Shown here: positions 32,538 through 43,113 of the stretch, in pieces
Numbering within the stretch: the first letter of the stretch is position 1
How the letters are laid out: each line of letters begins with the position of its first letter
Origin: Sporothrix humicola
Taxonomy: Eukaryota; Ascomycota; Sordariomycetes; Ophiostomatales; Ophiostomataceae
Direction of reading: 5' to 3'
DNA length: 64,000 nt
Assembly: GCA_021396245.1 (NCBI GenBank)
Contig: WNYE01000047.1
Span: 62,001-126,000, forward strand
Made by a program: the position numbers and the translations under genes
Notes under the pieces: generated by a model
Seen by the model: the letters and a program-made list of their open reading frames with translations, nothing else
Told to the model about the DNA's origin: nothing
Databases searched by the model: none

Positions 32538-33524
32538 GACGTCTGTGGTGTGAGATTGAAGTTTGGTCTGGAAAGCCGAAAAAGGAAAAGGGGCCTTTCG
32601 GTGAGGCTTTTGAGGGTCGAGTTCAGGGTCGATTGAGGGTCAATAGGTCGTGGTAAAGTCGGATCGTGAGGATACTGTAATATTCGTAGGGCGTGAGATG
32701 ATCCCAAAAGTCGAATTGAGTTGGTAGACCAGAAACAAAGGACAGAAACAAACGAGGGACAGTGTTGATGTTGAAGAGAAAACGTCTCCAAAAGGCAAGG
32801 AGCATATCAGAAAAAGATAAGATCCGATCCAGGAACAGCGTTGGACAGCGCCAGGGGCAGCAAGAACGACAAAGAACGACAGGAACAGGGCACTGCAACG
32901 ACCCAAAATGGTCCGTTTAGTGGGCTTTTGGCACCAACTGCTGGCCAGACACGGGCCTAGAGTGGTTCGACACGGAAAGCTCTTCAGCCGACCCCACTCT
33001 AAGCCCCCAAAGTCGTAAGCCTCTTGTGCTCTTGGCCTGTAAACCTCCGAAAGGGCAGGAGCAACACGAGCTCCGCTGGCCGCTAAGGGGCTACATCTGG
33101 CCCCCGTGGCATCCCTTTTTGCTTTTTGCATGTGCGTTTACACCGCTCTTGCTTCCGTTGGGGTAATAGCAACGAAAGAAAACAAAAATAGGCAACAGCG
33201 TTCAGGGGCATTTTGGTGAGCACTTTGTTAGAAACATTCAGATACATTCTGGCCGTGTTGACGCACCATATCAACAACATAAAAGTACCGATATTAAGTA
33301 CATGCAAGTACACATCCGGTCTCCCCTTGGTTTCCGTCTCTTCACATCTCGTCTTTCACCTTTCTCCTTCCTTCACATTTTCCTTTCAACACGTCCGTCC
33401 CTTCATCCTTCGTCCTTTTTTTGTTTTTCGCCGCCAATGTCATCGCCAGTCATGTTGGCAACGGCTGTGCTTCTCGTCCGACAACCACAATGGTGGAGTG
33501 AGTGAGAAGACGGAGCATCGTCGT
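32538..33524. other. Intergenic region between desaturase and CCHC genes
   Basis: Left part is the desaturase leader; right part the 3' flank of the CCHC gene. Open frames here have no motifs and no splice logic. No gene called. Confidence 0.55.
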
Positions 33525-35146
33525 TTACCAGCCGCCGCCAGCAGTACCGGCGGAGGTATCGTTGCCAAAGCCCCCTCCGCCGCCGCCGCCACCGCTGCCG
33601 AAGCCGTCGTTGCCAAAGCCTCCATCACCGTCGCCGCCGCCGCTGGAACCGAAGCCAGGGCACTTGGACTGGAAGTGGCCGTTCTCGCCGCAGTTGTTGC
33701 AGCGGACGCGCTCCATGTTGCGCGGCTTGGGGCACTCCTTGGAGAGGTGGCCGAACTCGTCGCAGTTGCGGCACTGCATCTTCTCCATATTGAGCGGCTC
33801 CGGGCACTCCTTGGAGAGGTGGCCCTCCTGGTCGCAGTTGCGGCACATGATCTTGCGCGGCTCCGTGCAGTCACGCGCCATGTGGCCCTCCTGGCCGCAG
33901 TTGCGGCATTCGCTGCCGCCGCCCTGAGGACAATCACGCGAGAAATGGCCCATCTCGTTGCACTTGCGGCACTCGACGTTCTCGGCAGAACGGGGCTCGG
34001 TGCACTCCTTGGAGTTGTGGCCGCTCTGGCCACAGTTGCGGCAGGCAAACTTGTCGACGCGGGGCGTCTTGCAATCCCGCAGACGATGGCCCTCGCTGCC
34101 GCAGTTGGAGCACGCAACGGCGGCCCGCTCCGTGTCCTCGATGCGCTCGGTGGGGCAGTGCTTGGAGATGTGGCCGAGCTCGCGGCAGTTCAAGCACAGC
34201 GGGATGCCACGAGCCACAGGCTCGCCGGCATTCTTGAGGCGCTCGGCATTCTCCGCGGCGTCGGCCGGCCACAGGGCCTTCTCGCGGGGACGCGAGGGCT
34301 TGTCCGAGAAGCGGAACGTGACCGTGTACTTGCGGTCGAGGTTGCCCTGGAGGTCCATGTTGGTGAGGGTGACCGCGAGGTCGGGCCGCTCAATGGCAAT
34401 GAGGTACGCAGCGACCTTTTCCTGGCGGAACATCTCCTCCATGATGGGGTACGTCACGTCGGGGCAGGCCTTGACATACATGAGGAAGGCGGCCTTGAGA
34501 TCGTCGAGGTCCTTCTCGGTGGCGGCCTTCTTCATCAGCTCCAGGGCCACATCGGGCGCCTCGACGGGGACGTCGTCGCGGTCAATCTTGCGAGGTGACT
34601 TGCAGTCCTTGGCGTCGTGGCCTAGACCGTTAGTAGGGGTAAAATCAGCCTGGAAAGCTTCGCCGACTACTTACCCTCCTCCTGGCAGTTCATGCAGAGG
34701 CGGGGAGGCGCCGTCGGGCACTCCTTGATGAGGTGGCCCTCCTCGCCGCAATGTCTGCAAATCTTGGGCTGCGAGCACTCGGACACATGGTGGCCCACCT
34801 CGTGGCAACGCTGGCAAGTGACGGGCTCGGGGCACTCGCGGGCCATGTGGCCGCCCTTCTTGCAGTTGCGGCAGACCATGGGGCCGGCGTCGGGGCAGTC
34901 CTTGGACATGTGGCCCTCCTTGCCGCACGAGTTGCACTCGCCCGAGAACTGGCGAGGCACAGGGCAGTCGGCCTTGTTGTGGCCCGACTCGCCACAGTTG
35001 TAGCAGGCACCCGAGTTGGCACCACCGCCAGCGTCGTCGAAGCCGCTGCCGCCGCCGCCAAAGCCAGTCTCGGCGAAGTTGGACTCGTTGCCGAAGCCAG
35101 TGGCAGTGCCGCCGAAGCCGCCACCAGGAGTGTCGTTCCAAGACAT
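33525..35146 (-). CDS. CCHC zinc-knuckle nucleic-acid-binding protein with 14 knuckles
   Basis: Two exons (35146-34675, 34621-33525), 54-bp intron with CTAAC branch; 522 residues. Fourteen CX2CX4HX4C knuckles fall in two arrays: six between about 48 and 169 (the sixth spans the intron) and eight between about 300 and 484. A linker of about 130 residues separates them (includes LDDLKAAFLMYVKACPDVTY and a predicted folded segment), and both ends are Gly/Phe-rich. Single-array relatives Gis2/Byr3/CNBP, with seven knuckles, bind single-stranded nucleic acid and act in translation. Doubling of the array and the linker set this protein apart. RNA binding is inferred. A 5'-UTR intron is likely. Confidence 0.88.
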
Positions 35147-35160
35147 TGTAGAGAGTGGTT

Positions 35161-35261
35161 CTGGGGTGAGTGTCGGTAAGTATTTTGTGATTTTGGATGC
35201 CCTCAAGTGAGATAGGCGACGAGACGGGGCATAGAATGACTCGTGACAATTGTTCACATAC
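35161..35261 (-). other. Probable 5'-UTR intron of the CCHC gene
   Basis: On the minus strand, CAAG/GTATGTG forms a strong donor and CTCACCCCAG an acceptor 14 bases before the ATG; the intron would be 101 bp. Transcript data would settle it. Confidence 0.45.
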
Positions 35262-36778
35262 CTTGCTTAACTGTCGTTTGAGTGTTCACAGTGGTTCATG
35301 AGTAGATGAAAGCTCAAACGTCAAATGATGCTGCCAGAAAACCTTGCTGTTGAGGTTGCAAAGCTGACAGAGCGTGAAAAAAGGAGAGGAAGAAAAATTC
35401 TGGGAACGCGAGAGAAGAGGGAGGAACCCATTTTCACAACAAATAAATGCATGGAAGGTTCGACCGTGTTTTTCGCGCCATGCTGAACGAAGGGGGAAGG
35501 AGCAACCGGTCGTGGTTGCCATCAGTGAATACTGACGATAAATATCCAAATGAGGAAAGAGCTTTACATGACATTGGCTGGTGGGCAGACATTGGCACTG
35601 TGTAAACAGGGAAGGTACAACAGTGCCCGTTTACAGCAGCCGCTTTCAATAATGGGCCAAAAAAAAATTCATTTTTTTTTTTCATTATCAATTGAAGCTT
35701 AAATTGAGCACAATTTTGCTTGATGCGTTTCCAAACACAAGATGCACGTTGTTGGTACCAGGCTGGCTGACAATTTGTCCGTGGATTAATAGACGAACCC
35801 CAGTCGACGCTTGAACCCCCACTTGCACTTGGCTGTTTCCGTATTAGGCCAGCCCGACCTCTATTACAAACCACTTGCAGTTGCCGTGGGCCTTTTTCCT
35901 ACGCACATCGCACCTCCCCTCTTCAACTCGTTGACGTATCTGCGACTGCCGGAAGAATGCCAAAGTCTCCTCCCACGATTAGTACTGTGCATGCCGTGAC
36001 GTATTGAAACCTCGGTGGCCCGCTTTTTGTGGTTTTGTGTCTCTGTGAATATCGTCGAGGTCGTACGTTCCCAGTACTTTTCGTGTCTCTTTTCGTTGTC
36101 CTTTGCACTTTCCTCTTTCAACGTCCAACAGGCCTCGTTTTGGCACCCCTCGCGCCCTCACTGTCGCAATTGGCGATCTTCAGTAGCGCCGGCGTCCAGA
36201 TGCCGTTGGCAGCCAGTCAAGTTGCTTTTTGGAGCCATTTCTTCGACTTTCTTTCTGCTTTGCCCCCGCTTCTCCCACGCTTGCTTCACCTCTCGGGCCT
36301 CTGATCCTAACTCCCCTCAATCCCCCTTCCCCACCTTTTGGGTCAGGTTTTGAGTTGTGCCGTGTTTTCTGCCCGCTTCTGCAGCTTTTAAGCCATTGAG
36401 TAGCTTTTTTCGAGCTCTTGATTAGCGAGCAGAAACACAAGAATGGCAGGAACCGCCCCATAACGGGCCCGGCACCGGCGCCATTTTGGCGAGAAAAAAG
36501 GAGGGGACCTTCCCAAACAAGGACAAAGTCAAAACAGGCAAGCAATGCCCACGGTCAATTTCATGGAGATTGGAGATAGCAACGGCAGGAGCAGACCATA
36601 GACCGTAACTGGCCAGGCCATAAAAGGACAGAGAACCCAGTTTCACCCCTCTTTCCCTCTTTGCATTGGCCACTGATTTCTCGTCTGCAAACATATAGCC
36701 AAGCTCTACAATACAGCATCTCGACACAAGCTCGACACTTTTCATTTATTAGCCAATTCCTCTCCCCCACATATCAAA
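35262..36778. other. Divergent promoter region, no gene
   Basis: Separates the CCHC gene (-) from the aldo-keto reductase (+). A TATA-like CATAAAAG lies at 36619-36626, about 155 bp before the reductase ATG. Open frames here show no family motifs. Confidence 0.5.
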
Positions 36779-38080
36779 ATGACTACCGAGGTCACCAAGC
36801 CCGAGGGTCTCCCCGAGATGGAGTACCGCTTCCTGGGCCGTTCCGGTCTCAAGGTCTCGGCCATTTCTCTGGGCGGCTGGCTGACATACGGCGGTCATGT
36901 TGACAAGGGTACGTTACGTTTAACTTATACGGCGGTGGCAGACAGTTATTCGCTTATTGGGCCCGTTTTGTCTGGTTGGGGTTGTTAAGATCTGGCGCTC
37001 TAGATCTGACAGGCGCCTTTCCGCGAAACGGAGACCGGGCGAGACCCCTCTGCTGACGTGCTTTGCTGATGATCTCTTGCTGACTGGTTTCTTTGACAGA
37101 GGGCACATTTGCCTGCATGAAGGCCGCATACGACTGCGGCGTCAACTTTTTCGACACTGCCGAGGTGAGCCCGCATCCATTACTCTCCATTCAAATATAT
37201 ACTAACCTCCCTCTTTCTCCAGGTCTACTCGCAGGGCGAGTCCGAGGTGGTGATGGGCGAGGCCATTCGCAAGTATGGCTGGAAGCGCAACGACCTGGTC
37301 ATCTCGACAAAGATCTACTGGGGCGCCGCCTACGGCGACAACAAAGTCAACAACACGGGCCTCTCGCGCAAGCACATTATCGAGGGCATGAACCAGTCGC
37401 TGGAACGCCTGCAGTTGGAGTATGTGGACCTCGTCTACGCCCACCGTCCCGACCGCCAGACACCGATGGAGGAGACTGTCCGCGCCTTTAACCACCTGAT
37501 CAACACCGGCAAGGCGCTGTACTGGGGCACGTCCGAGTGGAACGCCGACGAGATCGCCTCGGCCTGGCGGTACGCTGACAAGCTGGGCCTCATCGGCCCG
37601 CTGATGGAGCAGCCGGCCTACAACATCCTGGACCGCACCAAGGTCGAGCAGGAGTTTGCGCACCTGTACCGCGAGACGGGCCTGGGCTTGACCGTCTTCT
37701 CGCCCATGAAGCAGGGTATTCTCTCCGGAAAATACAAGGACGGCATCCCCGACGACTCGCGGTTCGCCAACGAGTCCATTGACTTTGTCAAGGGCTACTG
37801 GAAGCGCACGGGCAAGGAGGTCTGGGACGCCATTGTCGCCAACGTCAACAAGCTGGAGCCCATTGCGGAGCGTCTCGGTACCAAGACGAGCGTCCTGTCG
37901 CTGGCCTGGGTGCTGGCCAACCCCAACGTCAGCTCTGCGATTACCGGCGCAAGTGGCGCCGCCCAGGTGTACGAGAACGTCAAGGCGGTCGAGGTGTACA
38001 AGAAGCTGACGCCGGAAATCCTCAAGGAGATTGACGACATCTTTGAGAACAAGCCCCCGGCAGTCACGCCTCGCTTCTAA
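36779..38080 (+). CDS. Aldo-keto reductase, voltage-gated potassium channel beta-subunit type
   Basis: Three exons (36779-36908, 37100-37164, 37223-38080), 350 residues; the first intron is 191 bp. The protein is an AKR6-type TIM barrel binding NADPH. Active-site residues are Asp62 and Tyr67 in FFDTAEVYSQGESE, Lys95 in VISTKIYWG and His139 in YAHRPD. The stretch GTSEWNADEI and the end segment AITGASGAAQVYENVKA are typical of Kv-beta proteins. Fungal members work as soluble aldehyde or quinone-type reductases; channel partnership is not expected. Full length for the family. A TATA-like motif lies upstream. Convergent with the methyltransferase gene. Confidence 0.93.
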
Positions 38081-38473
38081 GCTGTTGTTACGTTGACAAT
38101 GTTTGGTACATGACGGAAAACAGATTGCATTCAGAAATATACAGACTATAGTTTGCAGGTATATAAAAGCGACAAATAAATCAACTGAAACAACAACAGT
38201 ACGTTGCGCGATACAAGTGATGGCATACAAAAGTGCAAAACTGTGTCGAGAACAAACGTGAACAAATAAAATCAAACATGAGGTCGTAACAACATAGAAA
38301 AGAAAGAATAAAGACAAAGAAACAAAGCCTTGAAGCAATGTCAATTGCATAAATGCATGCAGGCACAAAACGCCGTCTTGCTTGTAGTCGGTTGTCGTCG
38401 GATATCGGGTGGTGCTAGATTGGTGGGCGCTAGTACACACACTTTTTTTGTCACCTCCTCACGCCTCAGCTCC
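38081..38473. other. 3'-UTR spacer between convergent genes
   Basis: AT-rich 393 bp between the reductase and methyltransferase stops. Nothing beyond likely polyadenylation sequence (several AATAAA-like words). Confidence 0.6.
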
Positions 38474-39394
38474 TCACTTTGTCAAGACACCGACAACGTG
38501 CGGGACGGACTGGAACCACAGCTCGCCCGCCAAGGGCGACAGGTCAATGTGCGACCAGGGGCCGGCCTCGCGCAGGTAGCGGCCGGTGTCGCGCTGCAGC
38601 TCGCAGCCGCCGATCATGGCGGGCCAGAAGAGGTTGATAAACTTTTGGTACAGGTAGATGGACCAGTGCTTGCGGTTGCAGACGTGCTCAAAGACGTACA
38701 TGCGGCCGCCCGGTTTCAAATACTGGTAGAGTGCGCGAATGTTCTTTTGGGGCTCGGGGATGCTGCAGAGACACAGAACGGTGACGACGCAGTCGACGCT
38801 GTTGGCGACAATGGCGCTCTCGGAGGCGGCGGCGTCCTGGATGCCGACCGGCACGATCTCGTAGACATCGTCCAGTCCGGCGTCGTGCACGCGCTGACGC
38901 AGCGCGGGGTGCGATCCGGCGTTGGGCTCGACACCATAGATTTTGGTGATCCCCCCAGAGGTGCTGACAGCGACGTCTGCCGAGGCGACGTTCCTCTTGC
39001 GCGCCGAAGAATCGGCAGCGGTCGCGTCCTCGGCAATGCCAATCTCTTTGAAGACCGACACCCACATGCCGGAGCCGGCGCCGACCTCGATGACGGTGCC
39101 GCTCACGGGCAGGGGCGCCGTCGACAGTTTTTCGCCGTCCTCGAGCTTGCGGCCGTGGGCGACGCGGCCCTTGAGCAGCGGGATGACAATCATCTGGGCG
39201 CTCTCCCGCACTTGCGGGCCCATGTACGCCCAGAAGCGACTGAACCAGACGGACTGGAACTTGCTCCAGCTGAAGAGCGTGGACCAATTGCCCGTCTTGA
39301 CGAGCCCGAAAATGGTGGCGGGTAGGTAGTAGGCGGAGTCGGCCAGCATGAGCCAAGGCCCGATGATGCGCTGCACCACCTCGAGGGCACTCAT
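38474..39394 (-). CDS. Class I SAM-dependent methyltransferase, METTL7/UbiE-like
   Basis: Single exon, 306 residues. An N-terminal hydrophobic stretch (about 1-35) could anchor it to a membrane or lipid droplet, as in METTL7 proteins. Motif I for S-adenosylmethionine is VIEVGAGSGMW at 101-111. The later motif block includes VVTVLCLCSIPEPQKNI and LKPGGRMYVFEH. The C-terminal CELQRDTGRYL and W-rich segment match METTL7-type enzymes. An insert of about 25 residues after motif I (DATAADSSARKR...) is low-complexity. Substrate unknown; a thiol or lipid acceptor is possible from the family. The ATG at 39394 starts MSALEVV. Confidence 0.85.
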   Translation of the reverse strand: MSALEVVQRIIGPWLMLADSAYYLPATIFGLVKTGNWSTLFSWSKFQSVWFSRFWAYMGPQVRESAQMIVIPLLKGRVAHGRKLEDGEKLSTAPLPVSGTVIEVGAGSGMWVSVFKEIGIAEDATAADSSARKRNVASADVAVSTSGGITKIYGVEPNAGSHPALRQRVHDAGLDDVYEIVPVGIQDAAASESAIVANSVDCVVTVLCLCSIPEPQKNIRALYQYLKPGGRMYVFEHVCNRKHWSIYLYQKFINLFWPAMIGGCELQRDTGRYLREAGPWSHIDLSPLAGELWFQSVPHVVGVLTK

Positions 39395-40594
39395 GGTGGG
39401 GGTGGAAGATGGTGGTGATTGAAGAATGAAGGGGGCAGAGAGCTGACGAGCTCGATGTAAGAAAATCAGAATATAAGAAAAGGTGAGAAAGGGAAAAGAA
39501 AGAGGAGGGAGAGAAAGAAATGGGAAGGAAAGAAGGGGAGGCCAGGAAAGGAAGCCGCGAGAGGGGAAGGAACGGCAGCAAAAAGAAAAAAAGGAAGGAA
39601 AGAATGCCCGGAGCACTTTGAATAAATCGAAGAAAGAAATAGTCGAAAGACGAAAAGGGGGAAACAAACACAGGAGAGAAATCAAAGACACAGGCTGATT
39701 GGGCCGCTGACGTGCCCTGGACGTGCCCTGGATCTGCACATTTTAGCACACGAGGCACACTAAAATATCCGCCCGGCCCAGAACGAAGCCCTGACACCAG
39801 CCCTGGCAGACGGCCATAATGGGAAGGAGCATGGCATACACGCCATTGGGTAAGGAAGGAGCACATAATACGGTTAGATTTCTCTAATTACATATACGTT
39901 GCTTTGGAAGACGATATGCAGTGGCTTGAAAAGCAAAGCTGTGCTTCGCTTCCAGTTCCGCGAACCCGACCGACAGGCGAGCTCGACCGACGTCACTAGG
40001 GCATGCCCTCTTGGCGAAACAATGGAGAGCCCAACTTTTATTGAAATGCTTCTGTCTTCTTCTTGTGACTATATACGTGCAATATCGCCCTACATCTGCT
40101 CCTTCCCAATCAGCAATTTATGTGCATTTTACACCAGTTGCTCTTTCCGTATCTCACAGCTCACGCGGTGATCAGGCGCGACTGCAGCTTCAGGTGCTCA
40201 GTAGGTGCAATCGCTCGCACCTTCCCGACTCCGCACAAAAAAAGTGAGGGGCTCAGGTCTTATCGGTTATCAGCAGCCCCAGTTTTACGCCTTATCGGAC
40301 TCGATAAGAGAAAGATCGGTTGACTAAGCCACGCCAGTCCGGATTAAGTGTAGCGCATTTACAGGGGACCTTGCACAATGCTTGTCTTCCGATTGACCTC
40401 TGCGATTCATCCTGGTAAAAATGGCAGCCCCGCCAAAAGCAGCAATTTGACTCATTTTGAAGGTTGAACATTACAGACCATCGCCGACTCCACGACGAGA
40501 CAACATTACCCATTCCACGACAAAACTACACATCCCCGACAGTTTCTGGAACCAGCATAATTGCTCGACGAATTGTTATCACCGTCTCCTCACC
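39395..40594. other. Divergent promoter region of the methyltransferase and eIF2B beta genes
   Basis: Purine-rich 39.47-39.67 kb (methyltransferase leader, read as pyrimidines on its own strand) and a GATA cluster at 40.26-40.31 kb. No gene seen. Confidence 0.55.
40259..40308. promoter_or_regulatory. GATA-factor site cluster with an inverted pair
   Basis: Four GATA sites within 50 bp: CTTATC at 40259, TTATC at 40267, and the perfect inverted pair CTTATCG-GACT-CGATAAG at 40291-40308. The site lies 287 bp upstream of the eIF2B beta ATG. Paired GATA sites are preferred by AreA/Nit2-type nitrogen regulators. Binding is not shown. Confidence 0.45.
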
Positions 40595-41970
40595 ATGGCC
40601 CCCATACAGCATGGCTACGCGCCAACCCTCGATTCCTTTCTCCACGCGAAGCTACATCTCGAAGCGGCCGTCGAGCAGGCGTGCAGTCTCTTGAAACGCC
40701 GGCAGATTCGCGGACCCGAGTCGTGCGCGCTCGTGACGGCCCACGTCCTGTCGCTCGTCGTCTCCAAGGCCAAATGGGCCGACGTCGACCAGCTGCTCGA
40801 CCGAGTCTACCAGGCCGGCCGCAAACTGGTGGACGCGCAGCCGCAGGAGCTGGTGATTGGCAACATTGTGCGGCGGGTGCTGGGCCTGATCCACGACGAG
40901 GCCGAGGCGGACCGAAATGATAATGAGGGCGACAGTGCACCCGCCAGTATGGCAAACAGCATATCCGACTTGAGGGACGCATCGGCACTGTCACCTCCCA
41001 CCCTTACGGCGTCACCCTCCTACTCTGCCTTGGCCCGCACGACACGGCAGCCGTCGCTGATCGCCGCCGGACCCTACCAGAGCATGTTCAACCTGTTGTC
41101 GGCGGCCGAGCCGTCGTCGTTTTCGGCGAGCGGCGAGGTGAGCTCGGCGGGTTCAGGGGCGTCCACCCCAATCCCACACGGATCTGGTGCAACGGCAGGC
41201 AACGGCCGGGCAGCCGCTCTGCGGGACGAGATCCTGGACGGCATCGAGGAGATCAAGGACGAGATCGGCCAGGCCGACGACCAGATTGCCGGGTTTGCCG
41301 AGGGCCAGATCCGGCCGGGCGACACAGTCATGGTCGCTGCGGACCCTACGCGCACAGTCGAAAAGTTCCTGATCAAGGCAGCAGCACGGCGGCGATACAC
41401 CTTGTTTTTAGTCGGGGCCACCACCTCCACAACATCCGCGTCCAGCACCCTCTACAAGCGTCTGGGCGCGGCCAAGTGCCCGATTGTGCACCTCACAAAT
41501 ACCGCCGTCTCGGCGTACATGCCGCGGGTCAACCGGGTGGTCATTGACGCACACGCCATTGCCGCTAACGGCGGCATTCTGGCGGGCGCCGGCAGTGCGC
41601 GTCTTGCAAAGGCAGCCCATGCTCAAGGCCGCACAGTTCTGGTGGTCGGCGGCGTCTACAGAGTGTCGCCCGAGCCTCTGACCACCCCTGACGCTTTTGT
41701 CGAGTGGGGCGAGCCCGGTTTGCAGGCGCGGTTTGGCGACGGCAGCTTGGTGGGCGACGGCGGCCTTGCGATTGAGACGGCCGTGACCGAGTTTGTGCCG
41801 GCCAAGCACATTGACATTTACGTGACGAACCTGTGAGTGCCCTTCTTCCAACATCTCTTGCATCCAGTACAGTCCACTAACTAAACAGGGGCCCGCATAT
41901 AAAAACACATCTCGAGGGTGTCATTGCGGATCACTACAAGAACGAAGAGCTGGAGCTCTACCGGCAATGA
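40595..41970 (+). CDS. GCD7: Translation initiation factor eIF2B, beta subunit
   Basis: Two exons (40595-41832, 41889-41970), 56-bp intron close to the 3' end; 439 residues. eIF2B exchanges GDP for GTP on eIF2; beta is a regulatory subunit that senses phosphorylated eIF2 alpha, together with alpha and delta. The N-terminal helical domain (1-110) includes the WADVDQLL and ELVIGNIVRRVLGLI stretch. A Ser/Pro-rich insert (about 120-210) interrupts it, as in other fungal orthologues. The Rossmann-like domain carries HAIAANGGILAGAGS near 322-336 and VVGGVYRVSPEP. The final exon gives the conserved end GPHIKTHLEGVIADHY. The upstream in-frame extension starts only at a TTG. Confidence 0.95.
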
Positions 41971-43113
41971 GAAGGATGAGGTGAGGGGAAGGATTTAAAG
42001 TCAGTTGCATAGTCGTTGCATATGGTTTGATATTTAGCGAGAGGTTCGGAAAAAAAGGTAAAAGGGAAATAGAGAAAAGGCGGCAAAGCCTAAAGACTAG
42101 CACTGCAATGTCATGTCATAAAAGATAAATGTCAAAAATGCCAAAAGTTAGAATGAAGTGCATGTCGCGTATCTGCGGTCCACGTCATAAACGTCAGCCC
42201 TGTGGCAGGCAGCGCGATGACAGCCAATGGCAGAGAAGTCACTGAGGCCTCGCGAATGGTGGAGAGACTGGGGATTGGAATTGTCCGACAATCACGACGA
42301 CATTGTCGCCAAAAGTGACAAGGGAAACACGAGAAAAAAATGCCGTTGCCTTGTGTCATGTTACTGTGAGGCGCCTTCCTTGCGAAAGTACATTTTGGGA
42401 TGGGTCTGATTGACTTCGAATCGAAGGATAAACTGCCAAAACGAGGCAACGCCAAAGAGGGGCCGCGTCACGCCAGGCAACACTCAAACGGCTTTTGGGG
42501 GGAGATATCCCTAAGATTTACCAGAATTTAGCGAATTGAGGGGCATTGGTCGGCCTGTCCGCTAGCTCCTGCCGCCAGGAACGTTTCTGCAGGCGTTGAA
42601 CCGAACTTTTGACCAACGAGTACAACTGTTACTCGAAAAGGAAGGAAAGGAAGCAGGGAGAAAGAAAGAAGGCAACCGTAAAACAGGAAGGAATGATGAC
42701 CCGACTGTGGTCTGTATCGTCGATTTAGACATTTAGAGTTGGGCGCTGTGGAGTGCTGCCGCCAAAGCCAAGAAATGCCACTCGCAGCTTCCCTGTCGCC
42801 TGTCTCCTGTTCTTTTGTCGTCTGGTCCTTCCATCCTCACCACGAGCTCGCTTGTGCTCCCCACTCGTAGCTTCCGTTAAAGCTTGTGGCCGAGCCTCAT
42901 CGTACTTTCCTCGCACTTCCTTTCCTTTTCATTCCCCCTTTTCTGGTTCTTGTCCTTCTTCTCCCGTGATATTTTCAATTCTTTCATATTTTGGATATCT
43001 CAACCTTCTCTCCATTATCAACATTTGACACAAACATTGGATATCTAGTCACAACGTCTCTTTTAATCGCAGCCTCCCACCCACCCCACAACTACACACG
43101 CCAGGCTGCAGCC
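41971..43113. other. Intergenic region, no supported gene
   Basis: Holds the eIF2B beta 3' flank and, from about 42.75 kb, the C/T-rich leader of the next gene. No coding chain or RNA gene recognised. Confidence 0.55.

Noticed and set aside
31428..34598. Long plus-strand frames opposite the desaturase and CCHC genes
   Set aside because: Antisense shadows; the real genes show His boxes and zinc knuckles on the minus strand.
42991..43113. N-terminal extension of the low-complexity protein
   Set aside because: It begins at TTG and falls in the leader; the ATG at 43114 opens MASHDDMPPPPY.
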